Origin: an uncultured Rhizobiaceae group bacterium
Lineage (GTDB): Bacteria; Pseudomonadota; Alphaproteobacteria; Rhizobiales; Rhizobiaceae
Length of the DNA stretch: 64,000 nt
Direction: 5' to 3'
NCBI GenBank assembly: GCA_937930845.1
Contig: CALHBJ010000001.1
Location: forward strand, 372,001-436,000
Each line of letters opens with the position of its first letter. Within the stretch, counting starts at the first letter, position 1. Positions 35,339-44,380 of this stretch are shown here, in pieces. The translations under genes were made by a program, and so were the position numbers. The notes under the pieces were generated by a model. That model ran no database searches, had not been told where the DNA came from, and saw nothing but the letters and a program-made list of their open reading frames with translations.

Positions 35339-36031
35339 TTACGTGTCGTTTTCCGCTGACGGGTCTTCCAGAATGTATCCTTTTCCACGCACCGTGCGAA
35401 GCAAGGGCACTTGTCTGCCCTTGTCGATCTTTGAACGCAGCCTTGAAACGTGGACATCAACCACATTGGTTTGAGGGTCAAAATTGAGGTTCCACACGTG
35501 CTGCAACAACAAAGTGCGGGTAACAACACGGCCCACATTTTGCATCAGATATTCCAGCAGCTTGTATTCCTTGGGCTGGAGCACAATTTCCGCGCCACCC
35601 CGCGCCACCTGCTGGTCAAGCCTGGACAACACCAGATCAGCCACCTTGAGCGACGTCGCCTGTGGATCCGTCTTCGCCCTGGCGGCCAGGATTTCGATGC
35701 GGGCAAGAAGTTCTTCAAACGCATAGGGCTTGCTGAGATAATCATCGCCACCGGAGCGCAGGCCCAACACCCTGTCATCCACCTGCCCAAGCGCAGAAAG
35801 AATGAGCACAGGCGTATGATTGCCATCCTGGCGCATCTGCTCAATGACTGTCAGGCCATCCATTTCAGGCAACATTCGGTCAAATATCATCACATCCCAC
35901 GGACCACCATGAACCTTGCCCAGCGCTTCAAACCCGCTCGCCGCATGGTCAACCACATGACCGCGCCCTTCCAGCGCAACAATCAATTGTTGTGCTTGCT
36001 GGAGATCATCTTCAACAAGAAAAATGCGCAC
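35339..36031 (-). CDS. OmpR/PhoB-family response regulator
   Basis: The 230 residues have a receiver domain with phosphoacceptor Asp in DVMIFDRMLPEMDG, the switch Thr/Ser region (LILSAL) and Lys in YLSKPYAFEELLARIE. A winged-helix DNA-binding domain (about 130-225) follows, with LLEYLMQNVGRVVTRTLLL and NVVDVHVSRLRSKID. It precedes its cognate kinase with a 2-bp gap. It probably regulates the upstream degP gene, judged from position. Confidence 0.92.
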   Translation of the reverse strand: MRIFLVEDDLQQAQQLIVALEGRGHVVDHAASGFEALGKVHGGPWDVMIFDRMLPEMDGLTVIEQMRQDGNHTPVLILSALGQVDDRVLGLRSGGDDYLSKPYAFEELLARIEILAARAKTDPQATSLKVADLVLSRLDQQVARGGAEIVLQPKEYKLLEYLMQNVGRVVTRTLLLQHVWNLNFDPQTNVVDVHVSRLRSKIDKGRQVPLLRTVRGKGYILEDPSAENDT

Positions 36032-36065
36032 GGTCTCTCCTTACCAACGAACCCCGAAACACCCA

Positions 36066-36098
36066 TGTGGGGGAAGAAGCGGCTGCCCCTCCCCCACA
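36066..36098 (-). other. GC-rich hairpin between degP and the regulator gene
   Basis: Perfect 9-bp arms TGTGGGGGA (36066-36074) and TCCCCCACA (36090-36098) enclose 15 nt. It lies in the 112-bp gap after the degP stop. There is no U-tract, so it may act as an mRNA 3'-end stabiliser or a weak terminator separating degP from the two-component genes. Confidence 0.5.
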
Positions 36099-36143
36099 CG
36101 TAAGTTTAAATGCTCAACTTGCAAACTTTCACTGCAAAGTCCG

Positions 36144-37607
36144 TTAGCTTGCGTCGATGGGCAAGGCCACGAAGCGACTGCCGCGCTGTGATTTCAGCTG
36201 GAACAGAACCGCTTTTCGGCCGGATCCAACGGCATCTGCCAAGGCATCGCCCACATCGGCAATCTGTTGCACTTCCTGTCCGTTGATGGAGACAATCTGA
36301 TCTCCCACACGCACGCCTTTTTGGGACGCACCGCTTGCCGGATCAACCGATGAAACGACAACGCCCTCACCGGTTGGTTCAATCGACAAACCAAGCTGGG
36401 CCAATTCGGTTGGCTCCTTTTGAACCAGCGCAGCTTTGCGCGCATCACCCGGCAGGACGCCCAGATCAACGGCAATAGTTTTGGCATCACCGGAACGGAT
36501 GATGTCCACATTGATCTTTGAACCTGGCTTGTAACCTGCAATCACACGCGCCAACCGCTTGGGGTCTGCAATCTCCTGATCATCCACCTTGACGATGACA
36601 TCGCCGGATCGCAATCCTGCTGTTTTTGCCGGGCTGTCTTCCTGGGCTTCTGAGATTATGGCACCGGCCGTATTTTCCAGGCCAATCGAATCGGCAATAT
36701 CCTGGGTGACGGGCTGGATCTGCACGCCAAGCCAGCCTCGAACGACCGATCCATTTTTGATAAGATCATCGACAACGGCTTTTGCCGATTTTGCAGAAAT
36801 TGCAAATGCGATGCCCACATTGCCGCCACTTGGCGAAAAGATGGCGGTGTTCACGCCAATAACTTCGCCAGACAGGTTAAAGGCGGGGCCGCCTGAATTG
36901 CCCTTGTTCACCGCAGCATCGATCTGAACATAGTCGTCATAGGGGCCAGAACCGATGTCCCGTCCACTGGCCGAAACGATTCCAGCCGTGACGGTGCCTC
37001 CAAGACCGAAGGGATTACCGACTGCGACAACCCATTCGCCCACTCTGCTTTTAGCATCGGCAAAGGCGACATAGGTGAACTTTTGGGTGGCCTCCACTTT
37101 CAATACGGCAAGGTCGGTCTTTGGATCTTTTCCAACCAGTGTGGCATCGACTTCCGTTCCATCGTGCAACACAACGGTGAATTTCGATCCGTTATCGACC
37201 ACATGGTCATTGGTTACCACATAACCGTCCTCTGACACGAAGAAGCCTGAGCCTTGGCTCGTCGCCGGCCTGATCTTGCCTCGCCGTGATCCAAATTCAT
37301 CGCCACCGCGGGGTGAACGCTCCAGGAAAGGGCGCAAAGGATGGTCTTTGGGGAGGTCGCGAAATCCAAACCGGGGGCCAGAGCGGTCTGACGCAGGGCG
37401 CACACTTGCTTTGACCCGAACGCTGACCACAGCTGGAGAAACTGCTTCCACGACATCGGCAAAGCTGGGTGCCTGGGGTGCGGTGACTTTCACGGCATCT
37501 GCATATGCATAGTGAGGCACAGCCATGGGCGAGAGCGCAATTCCCAGCCCAAGCGTTGCGGCGGTGACAGTTGAAAGCAAAGTGGTGGATTTTTTGAGCA
37601 CTGACAT
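36144..37607 (-). CDS. degP: Periplasmic serine protease, DegP/Do family
   Basis: The ATG at 37607 is chosen over 37628 because AAGGA lies 7 nt upstream; the product has 487 residues. A signal peptide precedes a trypsin-like domain with the full triad: His in VVTNDHVVD, Asp in PKTDLAVLK, Ser in NKGNSGGPAF. Two PDZ domains follow (VRGWLGVQIQPVT... and LSIEPTGEGVVVSSVDP...GVRVGDQIVSING). The protein acts as chaperone and protease for misfolded envelope proteins. It lies downstream of ccmH and upstream of a two-component pair, as in rhizobia. Confidence 0.95.
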   Translation of the reverse strand: MSVLKKSTTLLSTVTAATLGLGIALSPMAVPHYAYADAVKVTAPQAPSFADVVEAVSPAVVSVRVKASVRPASDRSGPRFGFRDLPKDHPLRPFLERSPRGGDEFGSRRGKIRPATSQGSGFFVSEDGYVVTNDHVVDNGSKFTVVLHDGTEVDATLVGKDPKTDLAVLKVEATQKFTYVAFADAKSRVGEWVVAVGNPFGLGGTVTAGIVSASGRDIGSGPYDDYVQIDAAVNKGNSGGPAFNLSGEVIGVNTAIFSPSGGNVGIAFAISAKSAKAVVDDLIKNGSVVRGWLGVQIQPVTQDIADSIGLENTAGAIISEAQEDSPAKTAGLRSGDVIVKVDDQEIADPKRLARVIAGYKPGSKINVDIIRSGDAKTIAVDLGVLPGDARKAALVQKEPTELAQLGLSIEPTGEGVVVSSVDPASGASQKGVRVGDQIVSINGQEVQQIADVGDALADAVGSGRKAVLFQLKSQRGSRFVALPIDAS

Positions 37608-37690
37608 TGATCGATCCTTCATCATCAAAATTGCAAGGCAAAGATGCCGTTGCTGGTCTAGATGAAGGTTGATTGTGCAGTTTGAAGGGC

Positions 37691-37709
37691 ACGAAAATTA
37701 CAATTTCGT
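37691..37709. promoter_or_regulatory. AT-rich dyad upstream of degP
   Basis: ACGAAAATTACAATTTCGT (37691-37709) is an imperfect palindrome located 84 bp upstream of the degP start. It could be an operator for degP control or part of the ccmH transcript end. Evidence is symmetry and position only. Confidence 0.35.
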
Positions 37710-37742
37710 AACAATAATGGTGGCTTAGCCAGAATCGGGACT

Positions 37743-38204
37743 CTAGTCCCGCTTAGACAGCATCTTGGCCAATTGCCGCTCTTCTTCCTCTGACAGGGTA
37801 CTCGTTTGCGCAATTCCCCGGTTGCGAACGATGTAATATAGCGCTGCAAATGCGCCGATAAGCAGCAACAGGGGCGTGAGCCAAAGGATGATGGTGTGCC
37901 AAGCGACAACGGGATTCAGCAGGATAAATTCGCCATATCTATTCACAAGATAGGCGCGCACCTGTTTGTCGGTTTTGCCTGCCACAATCTGTTCGCGAAC
38001 TATTGCACGCAGATCTTTGGCCACGTCAGCGTCGGATTCATCGATGGACTGATTTTGACATACAACACAACGCAGCTCGGAAAACAGCGCCCGCGCACGA
38101 TCTTCAAGGCCACCCTCAAGCCGTTCCTCGGCAATCGCAGACAGACTGAGCAAAACGCACACTAAGATGGCTGCGGGAAACGCGCAAAGTGACTTAAGCC
38201 GCAT
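37743..38204 (-). CDS. ccmH: Cytochrome c maturation protein CcmH (CycL)
   Basis: This is a heme-lyase subunit that reduces the apocytochrome CxxCH thiols. The start is the ATG at 38204 (MRLKSLCAFPAA, signal peptide), inside the last bases of ccmF. The 153-residue protein carries the redox motif ELRCVVCQNQSIDES and one C-terminal membrane helix (IILWLTPLLLLIGAFAALYY). This is the short single-function CcmH, with CcmI encoded separately upstream. Confidence 0.95.
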   Translation of the reverse strand: MRLKSLCAFPAAILVCVLLSLSAIAEERLEGGLEDRARALFSELRCVVCQNQSIDESDADVAKDLRAIVREQIVAGKTDKQVRAYLVNRYGEFILLNPVVAWHTIILWLTPLLLLIGAFAALYYIVRNRGIAQTSTLSEEEERQLAKMLSKRD

Positions 38205-40179
38205 TGGGTGCCACCTGCTTGTTTTTGGCTCGGTTTGGCGAGCCAATCCGCAGTTTGCGGTCACTCAACGACAACCCACCAGCGAACACCATCAGGATAC
38301 TGCCAATCCAGATCAACAATATCTGCGGCTTCCACCAAATGCGAAGGGCCACCGATCCATTGGGTTTGACCTCGCCCAGCGAAATATAGAGTTGGGAGAA
38401 GCCAAATGTTTCGATGGCTGCCTCGGATGTTGGCATTTGACGCGCTGGGAAAAAGCGTTTGGCGGGGCCGGAATTTCTCACCAGTTCTCCGTCGCGATAA
38501 ACTTCAAGCTCTGCACGGTCTTCCGTGTAATTGTTTTGGCTTTGAGTGACAAACCCCAGATATTTGATCTGGAAGTCACCCGCCTCCACAGTTTCACCCA
38601 CTTTCAGCGCAGCCACAGTCTCTGTTTCATAAGATGTGACGGCCACGATGCCCAACAGCATCACGCCAACTCCGGCATGGGCAATGGCTGTGGACCAGAT
38701 TGAACGCTTGAGGCCGACCAGTCTGGAGAGGCCGCGCGACAACCCAACGCCGGGCCATCCACTCTTTTGAAAGACCTCGGCAAATGAGCCAACAATGAGC
38801 CAAAATGCCAATCCAACACCCACCGGTGCCAGCCAGGGGCCGCCGCGGGTAAGCCCCATGGTCACGACCAGCGCAACAATACCGCAAATCAGCGCAAACA
38901 GCAGACGCTGGTACACGCCGCGTATATCAGCCCGCTTCCACGCCATTAATGGACCAAAGGGAATGAGCAACAGGAGCGGCAACATGAGCGGTCCAAAGGT
39001 CATGTTGAAAAACGGGGGGCCAACCGAAATTTTTGCGCCGGTCAGCGCCTCATAGACAACCGGGTACAATGTCCCCACAAGCACCGTGGCAGCGGCTGTG
39101 GACAATATGACATTGTTGAAGACCAGCGCGCCCTCACGGGAAATCGGTGCGAACAGGCCGCCCGCTTCCAGCCGCGAAGAACGCAGCGCAAACAGGAAGA
39201 ACGCACCGCCCACAAATGCGCTCAGGATTGCCAGGATAAACAAACCGCGTGTGGGATCGGAGGCAAATGTGTGAACCGATGTCAGCACGCCGGAACGGAC
39301 AAGGAAGGTGCCTAAAAGGGACAGCGAAAAGGTGATGATCGCCAGAAGAACGGTCCAGATTTTCAGCGCATCGCGCTTTTCCATGACCAATGCAGAATGC
39401 AATAGCGCTGTTCCGGACAACCAGGGGAGAAATGAGGCATTTTCCACCGGATCCCAAAACCACCAGCCGCCCCAGCCCAGTTCGTAATAGGCCCAGTAAG
39501 AGCCCATGGCGATGCCTGCGGTGAGGAATATCCAAGCAGCCATGGTCCATGGCCGCACCCAACGTGCCCATGCGGAATCCATGCGGCCTTCAATGAGGGC
39601 TGCAACTGCAAATGAAAATGTCACCGAAAACCCGACATACCCAATGTAAAGCATGGGTGGGTGGATGGCCAATCCAATGTCTTGAAGGATGGGGTTGAGG
39701 TCTTGTCCTTCCGGCACAGGCACCTGACGTTCAAACGGGTTTGATGTGAGAACAATGAACAACAGGAATGTCAGGATCATCCACCCCTGGACGGAAAGGA
39801 CATTCGCTTTCAACCGTGCGGGGAGATTGTCGCCAAACGCTGCCACGCAGGCGCCGAACAGGGCCAAAATCAATACCCAAAGCAGCATGGAACCCTCATG
39901 GTTCCCCCAGGTGCCACTCAACTTATAAATGAAAGGCATTTGCGAATGGGAATTTTGCCACACATTCACAACTGAAAAATCGGACTGGGCATAGGCCCAC
40001 ATCAAACAAAAGAAGGAAACCGCAATAAAGCCAAAACTGGCCAGACTGGTTGTGATGCCTGTTGCCATGAGCTTCGCTGAGCCCACCTGCGCGCCCCAGA
40101 TTGGCAAGATGCTTTGCACCAATGAAAGCGACAGCGCAACGATGAGCGCCACATGGCCCAGTTCAACGGTTACATTCAC
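38194..40179 (-). CDS. ccmF: Cytochrome c heme lyase CcmF (CycK)
   Basis: CcmF is the integral membrane subunit that attaches heme from holo-CcmE to apocytochrome c in the periplasm. The 661-residue protein is highly hydrophobic and has the WWD-type heme motif WGGWWFWDPVENASF, and conserved segments such as GTWGNHEGSMLLWVL and IHPPMLYIGYVGFS. Its start overlaps the ccmE stop by 4 bp and its end overlaps ccmH. Confidence 0.97.
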   Translation of the reverse strand: MNVTVELGHVALIVALSLSLVQSILPIWGAQVGSAKLMATGITTSLASFGFIAVSFFCLMWAYAQSDFSVVNVWQNSHSQMPFIYKLSGTWGNHEGSMLLWVLILALFGACVAAFGDNLPARLKANVLSVQGWMILTFLLFIVLTSNPFERQVPVPEGQDLNPILQDIGLAIHPPMLYIGYVGFSVTFSFAVAALIEGRMDSAWARWVRPWTMAAWIFLTAGIAMGSYWAYYELGWGGWWFWDPVENASFLPWLSGTALLHSALVMEKRDALKIWTVLLAIITFSLSLLGTFLVRSGVLTSVHTFASDPTRGLFILAILSAFVGGAFFLFALRSSRLEAGGLFAPISREGALVFNNVILSTAAATVLVGTLYPVVYEALTGAKISVGPPFFNMTFGPLMLPLLLLIPFGPLMAWKRADIRGVYQRLLFALICGIVALVVTMGLTRGGPWLAPVGVGLAFWLIVGSFAEVFQKSGWPGVGLSRGLSRLVGLKRSIWSTAIAHAGVGVMLLGIVAVTSYETETVAALKVGETVEAGDFQIKYLGFVTQSQNNYTEDRAELEVYRDGELVRNSGPAKRFFPARQMPTSEAAIETFGFSQLYISLGEVKPNGSVALRIWWKPQILLIWIGSILMVFAGGLSLSDRKLRIGSPNRAKNKQVAPNAA

Positions 40180-40616
40180 TGGTCACCACCTTTCCAGACG
40201 CCCTTCTCTTTCAATTTATCAGCAACGCCGGCTGGCATGTAATTCTCATCATGCTTGGCAAACACTTTGCTTGCCACGAATTCGCCATTTGGATGCAATG
40301 CACCTTCCGTCATGATGCCTTGTTTCTCACGAAACAGGTCCGGCAAAATATCGTTGAACTGAACGGCGATTTTTTCATCGCCATCACTCAACACGAATTT
40401 AACTTGCAAGCCGTCCCCGCGTTCGACGGACCCTTCCTCAACCAGGCCGAACAATCTGAAATTCTGACCGGCTGGAATATTGGCTTGACGCACTTCTGAC
40501 GGACTTATGGCAACGCTGATTCCGGCGCGCTGGGCATATAGCATCAGGCCCACCGCAACGGTCAGCACACTTCCGATCATTCCAATCCACAAAAGCCGAT
40601 TTTGACGACGAGTCAA
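40176..40616 (-). CDS. ccmE: Heme chaperone CcmE (CycJ)
   Basis: CcmE covalently carries heme in the periplasm. The 146-residue protein has an N-terminal membrane anchor (LLWIGMIGSVLTVAVGLML), an OB-fold domain with DILPDLFREKQGIMTEG, and the heme-binding His/Tyr motif in FAKHDENYMP. It overlaps ccmI and ccmF by 4 bp at each end. Confidence 0.97.
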   Translation of the reverse strand: MTRRQNRLLWIGMIGSVLTVAVGLMLYAQRAGISVAISPSEVRQANIPAGQNFRLFGLVEEGSVERGDGLQVKFVLSDGDEKIAVQFNDILPDLFREKQGIMTEGALHPNGEFVASKVFAKHDENYMPAGVADKLKEKGVWKGGDQ

Positions 40617-41746
40617 TTATTTGATCCTTCCGTTGTGGCCAATAGCGGCACTTTAAACTGGTTGCGCAGTTTCTCCAGTTGCGCGACTGCGGCATCGTCG
40701 CTGCGGTGTTCGTCCTGGGCAGCCTTTAACGCCAGTGCTGCTTCATGGCCGCGTTCCAGCACCATGTATGAGCGCACCAACCGCGTCCATTCTTCCACCG
40801 AGCCACCGTCTTCCGCCAATCTTTGCGCAAGGCCATTGACCATATTGGCGATCATTTCCTGGGTGGACCCATCGCCGGCGTCAGATTCTGCGGCAGCAGT
40901 GTTTTTCTGGTCAGCACCGCGCGACAGGATCATTGCGATCCGTTGTTGGGCAAATGGCGTAAATTCCGGTGAAGCTGGCTTTTGACCAGCGATGGCCTGC
41001 CAACGTGCCAGGGCCTGGGGAATTTTCCCTTCCTGTTCCAACGACAGGGCAAGATAGACCGCTGCTTTAGTCAAAGACGGGTCTTCGCCCAAAGCACTTT
41101 CAAACATTATTCGCGCGCGGGCTGGCACAATATTGCCACCAGCAATCGTCAGCGCTTCGGCAATTTCCACTTTGAGTGGCGGCGATTCGCCGTTGATGCG
41201 TACCACCTGTTCCAGCGCGCGCGCCCTTTTCGCCGGCTGGTTCAAGCGCCGGTAAACATCGGCGATCACCTGCCAGCCGCGGGCATCTTCAGGATTTTTC
41301 GCCAGGTGTTGTTCGGCAATCTTAACGAGATCGCCAATCGGGCGTTCGTTCAGCGGCAGGGCGGCGCGGGCGCTGATGGGAAAATCCCCCTGCCCGGGCT
41401 TTCCCACAGCAATATAAGTGCCGAACGATACGACCGGGATTACAGCCAGGGCAAATATGCTGGCCAGGCGCACAGACATGTTGGAGGCGGAGCGGGACGA
41501 TTGCGCCCGTTTGCCGGAGCGCTCTTCTCTTAACAAACGCCTTGCGACTTCGGCGCGTTGAGCCGCCAGAACACCAGAAGGATCGCCATTTTCAGCGATA
41601 TCGGCTTCAACCTGTTCGAGTTGGCTCTTGTAAATGTCTGAGGAGGAAACCTCGGCCTGCGTGTCTTCTGGTGTTCGCGCCAAAGGCACCAGCACGGAAA
41701 TCACCGCCACGCCAACCAGACCAATCGATATTGCCCAAAATAACAT
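40613..41746 (-). CDS. ccmI: Cytochrome c maturation TPR protein CcmI (CycH)
   Basis: CcmI delivers apocytochrome to the heme lyase. The 377 residues have an N-terminal helix (LFWAISIGLVGVAVISVLVP), a cytoplasmic loop with EVARRLLREERSGK, a second helix near 95-118, and a periplasmic TPR region (KNPEDARGWQVIADVYRRL, VYLALSLEQEGKIPQALARW). It is the first gene of the ccmI-ccmE-ccmF-ccmH operon. Confidence 0.94.
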   Translation of the reverse strand: MLFWAISIGLVGVAVISVLVPLARTPEDTQAEVSSSDIYKSQLEQVEADIAENGDPSGVLAAQRAEVARRLLREERSGKRAQSSRSASNMSVRLASIFALAVIPVVSFGTYIAVGKPGQGDFPISARAALPLNERPIGDLVKIAEQHLAKNPEDARGWQVIADVYRRLNQPAKRARALEQVVRINGESPPLKVEIAEALTIAGGNIVPARARIMFESALGEDPSLTKAAVYLALSLEQEGKIPQALARWQAIAGQKPASPEFTPFAQQRIAMILSRGADQKNTAAAESDAGDGSTQEMIANMVNGLAQRLAEDGGSVEEWTRLVRSYMVLERGHEAALALKAAQDEHRSDDAAVAQLEKLRNQFKVPLLATTEGSNN

Positions 41747-41827
41747 GAGAACTTGTTAAACCATCAATTGGGTAACGCAATGCGGCACGTCATCACTAAC
41801 TTGCGAGCCGAAGGCTTGATTAACGTG

Positions 41828-42247
41828 CTATTCAACAAGTTGCCAATCCCCACCTGGAATCCTGCAGGCTGTGGCGCGAACTTCCTGACGCACATCCTTG
41901 GCACGTGCTTCATGTTGAAAACGGCGGCATCTCTTTTGCCCCACCTTAAACAGTTGAAACGCTTCCACCCAACCGGAGGCTTGTTTTGTTTGATCTTTCC
42001 ATTCAACGCGCATGCCAGCATCAGCATTGTTCAACGCACTGAATTCAGCCTGGGTTACTTTTCGCCGGCCTTCGGACCCCAAAAATTTGGCAAATTTGGT
42101 ATCTGCCTGAAACGCCAGCGCTACGCCCGAACCTCCAGTGCCTGAAAGTGGCCCAGAGGTTTGCGCGCCGTCACGGGTGATTGCGCTACAGGAGGCGACA
42201 GAACACAGCAGAATGCCTGCACACAATATTCGCAATCCAGTCAGCAT
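41828..42247 (-). CDS. Putative lipoprotein, 17-kDa surface-antigen-like
   Basis: The 139-residue product has a signal peptide with a lipobox (LLCSVASC), so it should be lipidated at Cys20. The rest contains paired cysteines and ends CRIPGGDWQLVE, like the C-terminal ACR-x-D/G-x-W pattern of Rickettsia-type 17-kDa surface-antigen proteins. It sits between the FeuQ-like kinase gene and ccmI, on the same strand, with 39 and 81 bp gaps. The function is unknown. Confidence 0.7.
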   Translation of the reverse strand: MLTGLRILCAGILLCSVASCSAITRDGAQTSGPLSGTGGSGVALAFQADTKFAKFLGSEGRRKVTQAEFSALNNADAGMRVEWKDQTKQASGWVEAFQLFKVGQKRCRRFQHEARAKDVRQEVRATACRIPGGDWQLVE

Positions 42248-42286
42248 TCACAGGCCACCAATCAAACTTTTTCAAAACGTGTAATG

Positions 42287-43699
42287 CTATGAAATTGAGA
42301 CCATTGGAAGGCCTATCCGCACGCAAAGTCCGCCCATTTGTGCGCTTTTGGTCAATTCAAAAGTGCCGCCATACTCAACAGCGATGTCCTTGACGATGGC
42401 CAGACCAAGGCCGGAACCGGCGCTGGTTTCGTCCAGCCGCTCGCCCCGTTTGATGGCGCGGTTGCATTCCTCTGGCGTCATTCCCGGACCATCGTCATGA
42501 ATCTCAAAGATAAAATTGGTACCGCCCTTAGCCCCTTTGCTGGCAGGCAGGCCAATTTTGCTGGCAGGCAGGCCAATGATTTCAACCCGCGAGGCTGCAA
42601 AACGTACGGCGTTTTCGAGCAAGTTTCCGACAATTTCCTGCAAGTCCTGCTCTTCGATAATGATGACAGCCGATTGGGACTTTTGCGCCAGGACCAAATC
42701 GACACCCTCATTGAGCTTGGTAAAGAGCTTAAGCAACGGTTTGACGGTTGTGACGAAATCCGTGCGAGACATGAGCGTGCCGCGCTGGGCCGATATGCGC
42801 GCGCGGTCCAGATAATTTCTGATCTGAAGTTCCATTAGTTCCGCCTGGCTTTCCACAGTTTTCCAGGAAGATTTTGCCGGGTTTCGGCTTTCGTTCGCGA
42901 CCACAGCCAAAGGCGTCTTCAGCGCATGGGCTAAATTCCCCACCTGGGTTCGGGCTCTTTCGGTCACCGATCTGTTGGCCCCGATCAGGGCGTTAATTTG
43001 AGTTGCCAGGGGTCTGATTTCCGCGGGATATTCCCGCGTCAGTTCAGAGGAGCGGCCTTCGCGGATATCTTCCAACTCATTGGCAGCTGATCGCAAAGGT
43101 CGCAGGCCAAAACGAATGGCGACCAAGGCAACAATGATGGTGCCAAGCCCAAACAGCACGAAAAACATGATCAATGTGTTTGTGAAATCCTCAACCGATT
43201 CCTCCAGGGAAGAACGGTTGCCTGCCACCACAACCTGATAAAGCGTTTCTTCGTTATCGCCAAAATAGAGTTGGATCTCCAAAACCTCCGACGCCACATC
43301 TTGCGCTTGCAGCGTGTAACTGCGGCGGAAATTGGCGTCCAATGGCGGAGAGCCTGCTTCGGCAAGCTGCAATGCGTCCCCACTTAGCGAAGCTGAATGA
43401 ACAAGGGGAAGCGTGGATTTGTCGGCCAGAGAAACAGCCCAAAACCAGCCTGACAAGGGCGTTGAAAAACGCGGGTCGCCGAAATTTGGGGATGCTTGGA
43501 TTGTTCCACCGCCCGAAACTTCCACGGCACCGATGACATTGTCCGCATGGGCATTGAGCAGATTGACGAATTCCTGTTCCGCATTCCGCTTATATATGGA
43601 TGAAATCAGAAAACCTGTCGCCAAAAGCGCAAGACATATCCAGATCGTCAGGTAAAAAAGCAGCCTGGAGGATAGGGAAAAAGGTGTCGAATTAGCCAC
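42287..43699 (-). CDS. Sensor histidine kinase, PhoQ/FeuQ-like
   Basis: The 470-residue kinase has two membrane helices (about 13-34 and 180-202), a periplasmic sensor of ~145 residues, HAMP, and the H-box VGNLAHALKTPLAVVANE. This HALKTPL form is typical of the PhoQ group. N-box LLENAVRFAA and G-boxes HDDGPGMT and GSGLGLAIVKD are present. An internal 7-residue duplication (IGLPASK twice) lies between N-box and G1. In rhizobia FeuQ with FeuP and the periplasmic modulator FeuN controls osmoadaptation and envelope genes; gene order here fits that system. Confidence 0.88.
   Translation of the reverse strand: MANSTPFSLSSRLLFYLTIWICLALLATGFLISSIYKRNAEQEFVNLLNAHADNVIGAVEVSGGGTIQASPNFGDPRFSTPLSGWFWAVSLADKSTLPLVHSASLSGDALQLAEAGSPPLDANFRRSYTLQAQDVASEVLEIQLYFGDNEETLYQVVVAGNRSSLEESVEDFTNTLIMFFVLFGLGTIIVALVAIRFGLRPLRSAANELEDIREGRSSELTREYPAEIRPLATQINALIGANRSVTERARTQVGNLAHALKTPLAVVANESRNPAKSSWKTVESQAELMELQIRNYLDRARISAQRGTLMSRTDFVTTVKPLLKLFTKLNEGVDLVLAQKSQSAVIIIEEQDLQEIVGNLLENAVRFAASRVEIIGLPASKIGLPASKGAKGGTNFIFEIHDDGPGMTPEECNRAIKRGERLDETSAGSGLGLAIVKDIAVEYGGTFELTKSAQMGGLCVRIGLPMVSIS
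42536..42577. repeat. 21-bp perfect tandem duplication inside the FeuQ-like kinase gene
   Basis: TTTGCTGGCAGGCAGGCCAA followed by T occurs at 42536-42556 and again, base for base, at 42557-42577. It keeps the reading frame and encodes IGLPASK twice in the ATPase domain, just after the N-box. A perfect copy implies a recent slippage event or an assembly artefact. Confidence 0.9.
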
Positions 43700-43704
43700 G
43701 CTGT

Positions 43705-44355
43705 TCAGACCCGATAACCGAGCCCCCGCACCGTCTCAATCACATCCGAGTGCAATTTTTTGCGCAACCGGCCCACAAACACTTCGATTGTGTTTGAATC
43801 CCGGTCAAAGTCCTGATCATACAAATGTTCAATCAGCTCTGTGCGCGAAACGATTTGCCCCTTGTGCATCATCAAATAGGCAATGAGCCGGTATTCATGG
43901 GAGGTCAGCTTGACCGGGCTGCCGTCCATTGTCACGCGCGATTGGCGTGTATCAAGGCGCACCGGGCCAATTTCTATTTCGGATGATGCATGGCCGGCTG
44001 CCCGCCTGATGAGCGCGCGCAGACGAGCGAGCACTTCCTCGGTATGAAACGGTTTTGCCACATAATCGTCAGCACCGGCATCGATTCCGGCAACCTTGTC
44101 GCTCCATCTGTCCCGTGCGGTCAGCATCAGAACGGGCATGGTGCGATTGTCACGGCGCCAGGCCTCCAGCACGCTGATGCCGTCCATATTGGGCAAACCA
44201 ATGTCTAATATGACAGCGTCATAGGGTTCCGTGTCACCCAGAAAATGGCCTTCCTCGCCATCGGTTGCGCTGTCGACAACATATCCGGCCTCGCTCAGCG
44301 CATCCTTCAATTGTCTGTTAAGATCAAGGTCGTCTTCGACCAATAAAATACGCAT
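43705..44355 (-). CDS. OmpR-family response regulator, PhoP/FeuP-like
   Basis: The 216 residues contain a receiver domain with the phosphoacceptor Asp in DAVILDIGLPNMDG and Lys in DYVAKPFHTEEVLARL, and a winged-helix domain with LTSHEYRLIAYLMMHKGQIV and SNTIEVFVGRLRKKL. It lies 5 bp upstream of its kinase gene. The pair most resembles PhoP/PhoQ and rhizobial FeuP/FeuQ. Confidence 0.92.
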   Translation of the reverse strand: MRILLVEDDLDLNRQLKDALSEAGYVVDSATDGEEGHFLGDTEPYDAVILDIGLPNMDGISVLEAWRRDNRTMPVLMLTARDRWSDKVAGIDAGADDYVAKPFHTEEVLARLRALIRRAAGHASSEIEIGPVRLDTRQSRVTMDGSPVKLTSHEYRLIAYLMMHKGQIVSRTELIEHLYDQDFDRDSNTIEVFVGRLRKKLHSDVIETVRGLGYRV

Positions 44356-44380
44356 CTGCTAAGCTCCCCAACCCAGTGGA

